Assembly (NCBI GenBank): GCA_052244495.1
Contig: JBQPXH010000001.1
Length of the DNA: 64,000 bases
Direction: 5' to 3' (one strand)
DNA from: Cereibacter_A sp052244495
Lineage (GTDB): Bacteria > Pseudomonadota > Alphaproteobacteria > Rhodobacterales > Rhodobacteraceae
Shown: piece after piece, positions 51,903-60,273 of the stretch
Layout: every line of letters begins with the position of its first letter
Numbering within the stretch: position 1 is the stretch's first letter
Translations under genes and position numbers: made by a program
The notes under the pieces: generated by a model
What the model was told of the DNA's origin: nothing
Databases searched by the model: none
The model's input: only the letters and a program-made list of their open reading frames with translations

Positions 51903-53135
51903 ATGGCCGCACTTCGCCGCCACATCTTCACCCTTCTTGCCGTGGCGCTTCTGCCCGGTGCCGCTGCCGCCGAGAGCTACACGATCAGTGCAAGCGACCT
52001 GCTGCGGTTGCGCGTCCTCGACTGGCAGCCGGTCGACGGCACCATGCGGGAGTGGGAGGCGATGACGGGCGAGTATCGCGTCAACGCCGACGGGACGATC
52101 TCCGTCCCCTTCCTCGGTCCGGTCGAGGCGGCTGGCCACACTCCGGCCCAGCTCGGCACGCTGATCGCGGACGGGCTGATGGAGCGGTTGGCTCTGCCGG
52201 ACCTGCCCGATGCCACGATCGAGATTGCCGAATACCGCCCGATCATCGTCGCGGGACATGTGCGGACGCCGGGCGAGGTCGACTACCGCCCCGGTCTCAC
52301 CGCTCGGCAGGCCATTGCCATGGCGGGTGGTCCGAGCGATGAGATCCGCAGCACGCCCGCCATCGTGCGGGATCTGATCTCGGAAGAGGGTGCGCTGCGC
52401 ATTCTGCTCGACAGCCGCGAGGGCATGATGGCCCGCAGGGCACGTCTTCTCGCCGAGCGCGACGGGCAGACGGAACTCGATGCCGTCCCGGACCTCGCCA
52501 CGGCCCGGGGCAAGGCGCTGCTGGCCGAGGAGAAATCCTTCATGGAACTGCGCCGCGACCAGCTGGACCGCAACCTCGCGGCCATCGATGCGCAGAGCGA
52601 GCTTCTCAATGCCGAGATCGAGGCGCTCCAGTCCAAGACGGGACAGCTGGAACTGCAACGGGAACTGGCCGAGAAGGAGACGGCGAACGCCAAGAACCTG
52701 TCGGAGCGCGGCCTCGTGGCCAGCGGCCGGCTGTTCGAGACGCAGCGGACTCTCGCCACGGTCGAGAGCCAGTTGCTCGACACGTCGACGGCGATCCTGC
52801 GTGCACGGCAGGGCATCACCACCGCCGAGCGCGACCGCATCGAGCTGCTCGACGGCCGGTCGTCCGAGATTGCGGCGCAGCTTCAGGAGGTCGAGGCGCA
52901 GATTCTCGAGATGGACCGCAAGATCGACACCCAGCGGAACCTGTCGATCTCGCTCTTGAGCCAGGCGGGGGGCAAGGATCTGGCGACGGATCCGGCGACC
53001 ATCGCCGAGATGAGCGACGTCGTGATCATGCGGAGCGCGGGCGACGAGATCCGCCAGATCCCCGATGCGATGGACGTTCGGCTCGAGCCCGGCGACATGG
53101 TTCAACTGACCCTGCGGCCGCCTTCGACCAACTGA
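51903..53135 (+). CDS. exoF: polysaccharide export protein, ExoF-like
   Basis: A 410-residue secreted protein: signal peptide ending ...LLPGAAAAE, a Poly_export domain (YTISASDLLRLRVLDWQP ... GEYRVNADGTISVPFLGPV), an SLBB-type segment (RPIIVAGHVRTPGEVDYRPG), then a long coiled-coil hairpin (about residues 190-350) and a short beta-rich end. Arrangement and size match ExoF of Sinorhizobium rather than Wza. It should bridge inner and outer membrane in exopolysaccharide export. Follows exoY with a hairpin between. Confidence 0.82.
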   Translation: MAALRRHIFTLLAVALLPGAAAAESYTISASDLLRLRVLDWQPVDGTMREWEAMTGEYRVNADGTISVPFLGPVEAAGHTPAQLGTLIADGLMERLALPDLPDATIEIAEYRPIIVAGHVRTPGEVDYRPGLTARQAIAMAGGPSDEIRSTPAIVRDLISEEGALRILLDSREGMMARRARLLAERDGQTELDAVPDLATARGKALLAEEKSFMELRRDQLDRNLAAIDAQSELLNAEIEALQSKTGQLELQRELAEKETANAKNLSERGLVASGRLFETQRTLATVESQLLDTSTAILRARQGITTAERDRIELLDGRSSEIAAQLQEVEAQILEMDRKIDTQRNLSISLLSQAGGKDLATDPATIAEMSDVVIMRSAGDEIRQIPDAMDVRLEPGDMVQLTLRPPSTN

Positions 53136-53170
53136 GCCGCGCCGGCGAATAGCGGGCGCTTGTCATGATC

Positions 53171-53202
53171 GGGCGGAAGCTGGCGAGGACCGGCTTCCGC
53201 CC
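53171..53202 (+). terminator. terminator of the exoY-exoF unit
   Basis: GGGCGGAAGC and GCTTCCGCCC form a 10-bp perfect stem with a 12-nt loop, followed by GTTTCGTT, 36 bp after the stop of the exoF-like gene. Confidence 0.75.
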
Positions 53203-53461
53203 GTTTCGTTGCAGTCGGGATAAGCGCAAGGCAACGCCCCCTGGCTCGGGAGCGGGGGCGGCGCCGGCCTCTCGGCTTTCCACCCACGCCCCAGCGACGT
53301 CGGTGCAGGCGGGGACGGTCCGGCTTCGGCTCGACAGGTTCCGGAATGTTGCGGGTCAGGCAAGGCAGATCACTCGCGCTCCGGCCGCCTCGATCAGGAC
53401 GGGGGACGGCTTCGGCCCGAGGTGCTCCGGTCGGATTGCCCGTCAGGCAGGGCCGGCAGGC
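53186..53461. repeat. three degenerate direct repeats in convergent spacer
   Basis: Units at about 53186-53238, 53312-53372 and 53400-53461 share, in order, GGAC..CGGCTTC.GC.CG, a TTGC/ATTGC core and GTCAGGCAAGGC-like ends. They lie between the exoF terminator and the 3' end of the exoQ-like gene. The first overlaps the terminator, which may be a repeat unit recruited as terminator. I saw the similarity by eye; it was not scored. Confidence 0.45.
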
Positions 53462-54735
53462 GCGGCCTGTTGAGACGCGGCCGGGCGATTGCCGACCCGC
53501 CGGGGCGGAAGTCGCTGGCCTTGCTCGCGCTGCCACCGGATGCCGTAGACGAGAGCCGCCACCAGCATCAGCGTCATCAGGTCGAACTGGGTGTAGCCCA
53601 CGACCTCGGACATGCTGAGCACCGTGCTTCGCATCATCAGCGCCGTGAGAAAGATCGACTCCGCCCTTGGCTCGCGGAAGGCCCAATAGATGGCGAGACC
53701 GAGCGCCCCGAAGATGGCCGCGGCCTGCATCAGCACGCCGATGATGCCGATCTCCACCGCGTTCGAGATGAAGGTGTTGTGGAAGTGGAAGCCGCGCTTT
53801 CCGTCGATGCCGAACTCGCTCCACATCGCCTCGGCGCCGGGGTTGCCGGGCACCCAATAAGCCTGGAAGCCGATCCCGGTCAGGGGATGCTGCGCGATCT
53901 CGCGGAAGGCCAGCGCCCAGAGATCCGTCCGGCCGGTAAGGGTCGCATCCTTGCCGGTCGTCTCGAGGATGAAGGCCATGATCTCGTCTTGAAGCGCCAT
54001 GATAACAATGGCTGTCAACACGCCGAGAGCCAAGGCAAATCCCGCCAGCAGAAGCCGCTGCACGAGGGTCAGCCTGCGGCCAAGGATGAAGGGCAGCGCG
54101 AAGGCGAGCGCCGCGCCGGTCGCAAGCAGCTGACCTGCTGACTGCGCCTGGATGAGCAGAAACCCCCCGAGGAGGAAGCCCCCCGTGGCCAGGAGGCGCC
54201 ACATCCGCGACTGGTTGCGGTCGAGCATGATCGCAAAGGCGCAGAGCATCAGCGTCGACATCGGCAGCGAGAAGGCGTTCTTCGATCCGAAGATGCCGAG
54301 CCAGCCGCCACCATCCGCCCGGATGCGGCCGAAGAGCAGGCTGAGCACGGCTGCGATGAGATGCGCGCTGAAGAGGATGCGGAGGAAGACGGCGGGCGAG
54401 AGTCGGCTGGCGATGGCCACCGCGATCGCGAAGGTCACGCAGAGCTGGATCCCGTAGCGCAGGGTCACGGAGGCGTATTGCGACCAGAGGACCGTGAAGA
54501 GGCACCAGCCGGCGATGGCAAAGATCATCCAGTAGCGGCGCAGCTCCTGCAGGGTGGTCTGCGGACGCCGCGCCACCAGAAGGCAGCCCGAGGCAAGGAA
54601 TCCCGCCGCCGCCATCGACCCGATCCACTGCACCAGAAGAAGGCAGATGATGGTCAGGAAGGCCAGCACCGTCGTCGGGCAGATGTGGATGTAGAGGCCG
54701 TCTCTACGGCTCGGGCTCAGGCGGGCGGCGGTCAT
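53443..54735 (-). CDS. exoQ: O-antigen ligase/polymerase family protein, ExoQ-like
   Basis: A 430-residue membrane protein with about ten to twelve helices and the Wzy_C/O-antigen ligase region: a large periplasmic loop with GRTDLWALAFREIAQHPLTG, GIGFQAYW and FHFHNTFISNAVEIG. The conserved Arg and His are present (GRTDLW and HNTF). ExoQ polymerises exopolysaccharide repeat units. It is on the minus strand, coupled by proximity to the GH16 gene (16 bp). Confidence 0.82.
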   Translation of the reverse strand: MTAARLSPSRRDGLYIHICPTTVLAFLTIICLLLVQWIGSMAAAGFLASGCLLVARRPQTTLQELRRYWMIFAIAGWCLFTVLWSQYASVTLRYGIQLCVTFAIAVAIASRLSPAVFLRILFSAHLIAAVLSLLFGRIRADGGGWLGIFGSKNAFSLPMSTLMLCAFAIMLDRNQSRMWRLLATGGFLLGGFLLIQAQSAGQLLATGAALAFALPFILGRRLTLVQRLLLAGFALALGVLTAIVIMALQDEIMAFILETTGKDATLTGRTDLWALAFREIAQHPLTGIGFQAYWVPGNPGAEAMWSEFGIDGKRGFHFHNTFISNAVEIGIIGVLMQAAAIFGALGLAIYWAFREPRAESIFLTALMMRSTVLSMSEVVGYTQFDLMTLMLVAALVYGIRWQREQGQRLPPRRVGNRPAASQQAAPAGPA

Positions 54736-54751
54736 CTGAAATGAATTCTCC

Positions 54752-55534
54752 TCAATCCGGCAGATGACATAGCACGGATTCGGGGAACTGGCACTCCTCT
54801 CCGGGCGCCGTCCACGAGACCCAGTCCACTTCCAGTGCCACCGGCTTCCGCGGCGCCTCGTAGGCGCCCATCCACTCGGTCAGGACGTCCGTGCTCCAGT
54901 GGCTGAAGAAGATCTTCTGTGCCGTGACGGGAAGGGTCTCGGTCGCCTCGTGAACCAGCGCGCCGTCGACGTACCAGCGGATCCGGTCCGGCTCCCAGGT
55001 GAAGGAGTAGACGTGCCAGTCCTCGTCCGCCGGAGGGTCGAGCGCCACCTTGCCGCCGTTCCGGGGCTCTCCCGAGACATAGGTGTTCACGTCCACCGAC
55101 GAAGTGTTGCGGGTGAGGATCTCGAAATCGATCTCGTCGTGCGGCTCGCCATGCACCGGGCCGATGTAGGTGAAGAACGCCGCGTTCAGGCCGGACACGC
55201 GATGATCGGTGCGCATCCGTGCCTCGAAGGTGCCATGGAGATAGCGGTCCTGCGTCTGCACTTCCGAGCAACGGTGCTTGCCCTCGCCGGAGGGGTCCGC
55301 GAAATACATGAGCTTGAGGATGCCCTCTTCGGCGCGGATGGCCTTGGAGGACCAGGTGCAGTTCTGGTGCTCTCCGTTGGTCCAGCCATCGGCAATGAAC
55401 CAGCGGCTGCCATCGATCCGGTCGAAGGTCTCGCGGAACGACGAGGGGGCGTCCTGTGCCGCAGCGGGCAGCGCGAAGAGGGCAGGAAGAAGTGCCGGCA
55501 GCACAAGGCCGGCAAGCGTTGGACGGGGACTCAT
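54752..55534 (-). CDS. exoK: glycoside hydrolase family 16 (ExoK-like endoglycanase)
   Basis: A secreted 260-residue GH16 enzyme with a signal peptide (to ...ALPAAAQ). The catalytic E-x-D-x-E is HDEIDFEILTR near residue 133, preceded by SGLNAAFFTYIGPVHGEP. ExoK-type enzymes cut nascent beta-glucan-containing exopolysaccharide such as succinoglycan to lower its molecular weight. The cysteines (NCTWSS, RCSE, ECQF, LCHL) may form two disulfides. It starts an exoK-exoQ-like unit on the minus strand. Confidence 0.88.
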   Translation of the reverse strand: MSPRPTLAGLVLPALLPALFALPAAAQDAPSSFRETFDRIDGSRWFIADGWTNGEHQNCTWSSKAIRAEEGILKLMYFADPSGEGKHRCSEVQTQDRYLHGTFEARMRTDHRVSGLNAAFFTYIGPVHGEPHDEIDFEILTRNTSSVDVNTYVSGEPRNGGKVALDPPADEDWHVYSFTWEPDRIRWYVDGALVHEATETLPVTAQKIFFSHWSTDVLTEWMGAYEAPRKPVALEVDWVSWTAPGEECQFPESVLCHLPD

Positions 55535-55736
55535 CTGAACTCCGTGTCTGTTTCGGATCGAGGTTAGGCGTGCAGCGGTGCCGTGGCGACGATTCCACGA
55601 TCACAATGGCAACAGCTTGCCGCGCTGCCGCAAAACTTGGCAGATTGTCGAGGCGGCCGGTAGCGGGAACGGTGCCGGGTTACACCGCGGGCCCCAGAGG
55701 GCTACACAGGAACGATTCGGCACGGGCGGAGGGAAG

Positions 55737-57230
55737 ATGCGGATTTCGGTGCTGATGGCCAATTACCGCGGCGCGGCCTTCCTGCCGGAGGCGGTGGACT
55801 CGGTCCTGCGCCAGAGCCATGCGGATCTTGAACTGATCGTGGTGGACGATGCCTCGGGTGACGAGAGCGCGGACATCCTGCGCGAGATCGCGGCCGAGGA
55901 CCCGCGCGTCCGGCTGATCGAGATGGAGCGCAATGGCGGCCCGTCCGCGGCGCGCAACCGCGCGCTCGATGCGGCGACCGGCGAGTGGCTGGCCGTCATG
56001 GACTCCGACGACGTGCTTCATCCGGACCGGCTGGCGCGGCTGCTCGCGGCGGCTGAGGCGCTCGAGGTCGATGCCGTGGCCGACGACATGCTCTTCTTCG
56101 GCGATACGCCGGATGCGAGCGGGCGCACCCTGCTCGAGAGCCTGCATCTGGTCGAGCCGATGCCGGTGGATGCGACGACCTTCGTCGCCGCCAATGGCGG
56201 GTCGGACGATCTTCCGCCGATGGGCTATCTGAAGCCTCTGGTCCACCGTTCGGCCTGGGGAGACCTCCGCTACGACGAGACCTTGCGCGTCGGAGAGGAT
56301 TACGACCTCTACCTGCGGCTCCTCCTTCGTGGTGCGGAACTCGTTCTGCTGCCCGAGGCGCTCTACCTTTACCGCCGCCATTCAGGCTCGATCTCGCACC
56401 GCCTGTCGGTCGCGGCGCTGGAACCGCTTCTGGCGGCGCACGATCGGACGGCCGCGGAGGCCGGCGATCCGGCCCTGCAGGCGATGATGCGACGGCGGCG
56501 GGCGCGTCTCGAGAGGTTGCTCGCCTTCGAACATCTCGTGGCGGCATTGAAGGGTCGGCGTCCCTTGGCCGCTTTGGCGGGATTGCTGCGTCGGCCGGTG
56601 CTTCTGGCGGAACTGGCGCGCAGCCTGCGCGAGCGGCTGCAGCGGCGCGCCTCCGAGGCGGTCGAGCCTCACGCGCTGTCGATCGTGCTCTCGGCCGATC
56701 CGCGGCCCGTGGGGGACGGGCAGCGCCTTGTGGCTGTGCCTCCGCTGCTCGCGCCCGAACTGCCGCATCCCTGGCCCCCGGCGCAACAGGCAGCCCTTCT
56801 GTCGGAGCTCGCGGCCCGCCACGAACTGGACATCTGCGCCGAGGGCGAGGAAGGGCTGTTCTGGCTCTGGCTCGTGCCGCGCTGGAGCCGGGCGCAGGTG
56901 GTGCTGCCCGATGGCTTCGAGGCCGAACTGCCGCCCGGGGCGGAGCTGGCGGCCTGGGCGCTGGAGGAGGAGGCCTTGGAGGAGGAGGAGGAGGACCTCT
57001 TCGGTCCGGAGTTCGAAAGCGGTCTCGGCGACGACCTTGCGGAGGACGACGGCGAGGACGAGGAGGAGGAGGGCGACTTCGTCGATCCGGATGGCGAAGA
57101 GGCGGAGGGCGGCGATTTCGTCGATGATGGCGAGGACGAGATCGACGAGGCGGACGAGGTTGAGGCTGAGGACGCTGAAGAAGCCGCGGAGGCGCACGAT
57201 CCTCGCCGGCGCATGCCTCTGCGGGAGTGA
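55737..57230 (+). CDS. family 2 glycosyltransferase with very acidic C-terminal tail
   Basis: A 497-residue protein. The first 230 residues are a GT-A/GT2 domain: ISVLMANYRGAAFLPEAVDS, VVDDASGDES, NGGPSAARNRALDAA, VMDSDDVLHPDRLARLL with the D-x-D. The middle part is alpha-helical and Arg-rich. From about residue 407 to 490 it becomes extremely acidic, with runs such as EEEALEEEEEDL and EDDGEDEEEEGD. No membrane helix. The ATG follows GGAGGGAAG. A sugar transferase for the exopolysaccharide is most likely; the tail has no counterpart I recognise. Confidence 0.85.
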   Translation: MRISVLMANYRGAAFLPEAVDSVLRQSHADLELIVVDDASGDESADILREIAAEDPRVRLIEMERNGGPSAARNRALDAATGEWLAVMDSDDVLHPDRLARLLAAAEALEVDAVADDMLFFGDTPDASGRTLLESLHLVEPMPVDATTFVAANGGSDDLPPMGYLKPLVHRSAWGDLRYDETLRVGEDYDLYLRLLLRGAELVLLPEALYLYRRHSGSISHRLSVAALEPLLAAHDRTAAEAGDPALQAMMRRRRARLERLLAFEHLVAALKGRRPLAALAGLLRRPVLLAELARSLRERLQRRASEAVEPHALSIVLSADPRPVGDGQRLVAVPPLLAPELPHPWPPAQQAALLSELAARHELDICAEGEEGLFWLWLVPRWSRAQVVLPDGFEAELPPGAELAAWALEEEALEEEEEDLFGPEFESGLGDDLAEDDGEDEEEEGDFVDPDGEEAEGGDFVDDGEDEIDEADEVEAEDAEEAAEAHDPRRRMPLRE

Positions 57231-57339
57231 AGAGCCGCGCCGTCAGGGCGCCGCAGGCACTGCCACGGGCCACTGGATGCCAGGCTCAGTGCGCGACATG
57301 CGGGCGTCCTGTGATGCGTTTTCCGTCCGACCCGCCGGC

Positions 57340-58296
57340 TCAGACCGGCAGCAGGAGACGTTCGGGCTGCGGAGGCCGGGGCGGGCGAAGCGCGGCCAGC
57401 TTGTCGCGCGCGACACCGCGGGCGATTGGCAGGAAGCGGGCCGGCGGGCTCAGCGAGAAGGCGAGGGCCGCGCCGAGGCCGGCCTGCGCCTTGCGGTCGA
57501 GGAACTGCCGCAGCAGCAGCTTGGCCTGAACCTGCCGCAGGTGGCGCCGCATCGCGGATCTGGTGGCGCTCGACGCGGGAAGGTCGAGATGTTCGCGGCA
57601 TGCGGCCTCGAGCGCGGCGAGGTCGGCCGTCCGGTGCCGACCGGAGAGCGAGGATCCACGCTCCACCGCCACATAGCCCACCGCCCGCGTCAGCCCGAAG
57701 CGCGCACCGAGCAGCATCATGCGCATGTAGAGGTCGAAGTCCTCGCCAAGCCACATTCGCTCGTCATAGCGCAGGTCGTGGCGGTCGAGGAAGGCGCGGG
57801 AGACGACCGGCTTGAGGAAGCCCAGTTCGCCACGGCGGACGCCTTGGGCGAGATTGCCGAGGGCGAAGCGCTCCGCATCCAGCATCTCTATGCCCGTCGG
57901 GGCGTCGGGCAGATCCGCGGGGGCCAGATGCGCCGCATGGTCCGGTGTCACGAAGACGATGTTGTCGGCCGCGAGATCGAGCGCGGGATCCAGCCGCGCG
58001 AAGCGCCCCGGCAGCAGGAAGTCGTCGGCGTCGAGGATCGCGATCCGTGGCGCGCGCGAGAGGGCGATGGCCCGGTTTCGTGCGGCCGACGGTCCGCCGT
58101 TTTGCGCCTGTCGCTCCACGAGGAGGCGTCCGCTTCCGTCATCCGATCCGCGGGCGGCCTCGGCGGTCGTGTCGGTCGAGGCATCGTCCACCACGACCAC
58201 TTCGGCCACCTCCGGTTCCGCAAGGGCAGACCGCACGGCCTGAGCGATGGTCGAGGCGGCATTGTGGGCGGCGATGATCACGCAGATGTCGGTCAT
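57340..58296 (-). CDS. family 2 glycosyltransferase
   Basis: GT2 of 318 residues: ICVIIAAHNAASTIAQAVRS, VVVDDASTDTTAEA, NGGPSAARNRAIALS and AILDADDFLLPGRFARLD. It is a paralogue of the preceding GT but lacks the acidic tail. Its start overlaps the end of the nucleotidyltransferase gene by 4 nt, so both are translated from one message that starts opposite the lasso-peptide genes. It may decorate the exopolysaccharide or, less certainly, a lasso-peptide-linked group. Confidence 0.88.
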   Translation of the reverse strand: MTDICVIIAAHNAASTIAQAVRSALAEPEVAEVVVVDDASTDTTAEAARGSDDGSGRLLVERQAQNGGPSAARNRAIALSRAPRIAILDADDFLLPGRFARLDPALDLAADNIVFVTPDHAAHLAPADLPDAPTGIEMLDAERFALGNLAQGVRRGELGFLKPVVSRAFLDRHDLRYDERMWLGEDFDLYMRMMLLGARFGLTRAVGYVAVERGSSLSGRHRTADLAALEAACREHLDLPASSATRSAMRRHLRQVQAKLLLRQFLDRKAQAGLGAALAFSLSPPARFLPIARGVARDKLAALRPPRPPQPERLLLPV

Positions 58297-59429
58297 GCGG
58301 CTTTTCCTTCGCGGCGGTGAAGCAGGCCGGAGCGGATCAGTCCCGTCAGCCAGACTCTGTGGAGGTCGGAGGCCCTGACCGCCAGCGCCTCGCGAAGGAA
58401 GCGCCGGGGCCGATGGCCGGAGAGCGCCCAGAGGATGCTGCTGCGCCGCGGCCAGTCAAGGGCAGGATCCCACGGCGCCACGAGCATCCGCCGGAACACC
58501 GCGGGCGGCAGGGTCGGAAGCGGGTGCGCCTCCGAGGCGTAGCGGCGCGGCGCAAGACTGTCGAAGAGTGCATCGGCCCCGTGGCTGGCGAGCGCCAGTG
58601 TCTCGGTCAGGCCCTGCTCGCGGGCGATGCCGGGCAGGGCCCGGGCCTCGTCCGGCGCGAGGCGGTCGAGGCTCGCGCGCAGATCGCAGAGGTGGCCGAC
58701 GCAGGGCTCCCGCGCAACGAAGGCCTTCACCACACCGATGGCGGCGATGAGGCACCGGTCGGGCGCGGACATCATCGGCACCGCCTCGCCCTCGAAAAGG
58801 AACGGCACGGCCCGCGCGAGGAAATCCTGCGTCCGTCGCGGCCGGGGCGAGCCCGGCTGCTGGAGGCGGTGGTGCAGGTCCACGACCGGCCCCCCGGCCG
58901 GGCGGCGGAAGTGCTGTTCGCCAAGATGCCGCGTCCACCAGCCTGCCAGTTCGGCCTCCTGCGGGTGGAAGCCGGCCGCACGGAGGACCGCTCCGGCGCT
59001 GTCGAGGTCGGACCGGGACACGAGCAGGTCCACGTCGCCGGTGGGTTTCCAGCAGGGTCCGCCAAAGAGCGCCACCTGCTGCAGCGGCCCCTTGAACTGG
59101 ACATGGGCGACACCCGCAGCCCGCATCAGCCGGGCGACCTCGAGGCTCGTGCGCAGGCTGTGCCCGTTCCGGGCGACCGTGTGAAGGCGCATCGTCTCGA
59201 TCTGCGGCGCGATGGCTGCCCAGTCCTGCGGCAGGTCCTGCGGCCTCGGCGCGAGGAAGAGGCCCACCTTGTTCAGCCGTGACATCTCGAACAGCACCTC
59301 CGGACGCACGTCCGGCGGCAGGTCCGCGCCATCTCCGAAAGCCCGCGCGAGCAACGCCCTCAGCGCCTCGGTCTCCGCAATACAGTCGTGGCGGCGCACG
59401 ATGGCGAACTGCTGCGGCGCGAAAGTCAT
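58293..59429 (-). CDS. nucleotidyltransferase family protein (NTP_transf_5-like)
   Basis: A 378-residue soluble protein with VQFKGPLQQVALFGGPCWKP, TGDVDLLVSRSDLDSAGAVL and a following helical region containing VVDLHHRL. This is the pattern of the uncharacterised nucleotidyltransferase family PF14907 (G-x-D-x-D-hydrophobic metal site). Such genes occur beside lasso-peptide and polysaccharide clusters. The start at 59429 follows AGGAGAAGCCG. It is divergent from the lasso genes and coupled to the GT2 gene. A role in tailoring the lasso peptide is conjecture. Confidence 0.8.
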   Translation of the reverse strand: MTFAPQQFAIVRRHDCIAETEALRALLARAFGDGADLPPDVRPEVLFEMSRLNKVGLFLAPRPQDLPQDWAAIAPQIETMRLHTVARNGHSLRTSLEVARLMRAAGVAHVQFKGPLQQVALFGGPCWKPTGDVDLLVSRSDLDSAGAVLRAAGFHPQEAELAGWWTRHLGEQHFRRPAGGPVVDLHHRLQQPGSPRPRRTQDFLARAVPFLFEGEAVPMMSAPDRCLIAAIGVVKAFVAREPCVGHLCDLRASLDRLAPDEARALPGIAREQGLTETLALASHGADALFDSLAPRRYASEAHPLPTLPPAVFRRMLVAPWDPALDWPRRSSILWALSGHRPRRFLREALAVRASDLHRVWLTGLIRSGLLHRREGKAA

Positions 59430-59773
59430 TCGGCTTCTCCTGCGCGAGGCATGCGGCACCTGTCGAATCGACGTAGCTCCGACCGGGGCCGGCCTACCTC
59501 GAAATGCGCAGGATTTCGCCGGATGGTTGCGGGCGAACAGCCGGGAGTTGCCGGAAATGCCGAAAGCTTGAGCAGCGGTTTTTCCTCGAAAGGTTTGTGT
59601 CGTTCTGCGTGTTCAACTGTGAATTGCATATCGGACATCTGTTGAGAAATATTTTCGTATCAGTCGGTTATGCTAAACGTCCGGTTGTGGCTCACGTTGA
59701 CTTGCCGGCCCTCTGCACACAGGCTCGATCCTGACCGTCAGGCCATTCCTACCTTATGTTGAGGACATTCGAC

Positions 59774-59925
59774 GTGGCAAACAACAACCAACACCTTGCC
59801 TGCGAGGCTCCGGTGCTGCGCATCACGGCACGCTGGAAGCCATGACGCAAGGTGCATCCGACGGCTGGGCGCTCGACGCATCCCTCCCGGCCGGCACGCC
59901 GTGCGGAGATCTCGCCTTCTCCTGA
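59774..59925 (+). pseudogene. lasso-peptide precursor gene with apparent 1-nt deletion in the leader
   Basis: GTG 59774 has an ideal TTGAGGA 8 nt upstream and reads MANNNQHLACEAPVLRIT, then runs out of frame to a TGA at 59843. The other frame continues as GTLEAMTQ and the core GASDGWALD-ASLPAGTPCGDLAFS to a TGA at 59923. Inserting one base near 59828 joins them into a 26-residue leader with P-x-L-x3-G-x5-T-x and a 24-residue core (59851-59922). Thr at -2, Gly1 and Asp9 predict a 9-residue macrolactam; the final Ser fits the kinase encoded downstream. The usual leader Tyr (Y-x-x-P) is Cys here. Pseudogene, sequence error and frameshifting remain open. Confidence 0.8.
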
Positions 59926-59943
59926 TTCTGCTTGGGAAGGGTT

Positions 59944-59973
59944 CGAGGCGGCAGATGGCTGCCTCGGCTTTTG
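59944..59973 (+). terminator. attenuator hairpin between lasso precursor and B1 gene
   Basis: CGAGGC (59944-59949) can pair with GCCTCG (59961-59966), or the inner GGCAG-ATGG-CTGCC can form, followed by GCTTTTG. It sits 19 nt after the precursor stop and 30 nt before the PqqD-like gene. A hairpin at this place would let the precursor be expressed above the enzymes. Confidence 0.55.
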
Positions 59974-60002
59974 AAGTGATTTGATACCAGGGATTAACGA
60001 CC

Positions 60003-60263
60003 GTGAGCATCAAGGCGGCGCCGGGCTGCATCCCCTGCGCATTCGGCGACGGGATCGCCATCTTCGACACCAACAGCAATTCCTACTTCAGCATGAATGC
60101 GGTGGGCGAATTCGTGTGGTCGCAACTCGACCAGCCGATAGCGCTCGACGATCTGGTGGGACGCGTGGCCGATCGTTACCGCATCGGTCCGGAGCGATGC
60201 GAGGGCGACATCCGTCGCCTCGTCGACGATCTGGCGGCGAACCGGCTCGTCACCCTGTGCTGA
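60003..60263 (+). CDS. PqqD-like lasso-peptide B1 protein (RRE)
   Basis: An 86-residue PqqD-fold protein (GIAIFDTNSNSYFSMNAVGEFVW, then ALDDLVGRVADRY, then DIRRLVDDLAANRLV). In lasso clusters B1 is the RiPP recognition element that binds the leader and presents it to B2. GTG 60003 is the only sensible start (AGGG about 10 nt upstream). It is 10 bp before the B2 gene. Confidence 0.88.
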   Translation: MSIKAAPGCIPCAFGDGIAIFDTNSNSYFSMNAVGEFVWSQLDQPIALDDLVGRVADRYRIGPERCEGDIRRLVDDLAANRLVTLC

Positions 60264-60273
60264 GGGAGATCCC

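Noticed and set aside
59842..59925. Independent 27-codon ORF starting ATG at 59842 (MTQGASDG...)
   Set aside because: It would lack almost the whole leader needed for B1 binding, has no Shine-Dalgarno sequence, and is better explained as the 3' part of the frameshifted precursor.
59738..60079. 113-codon minus-strand frame across the lasso precursor
   Set aside because: No domain, no ribosome site, and it conflicts with the well-supported precursor and B1 signals on the plus strand.
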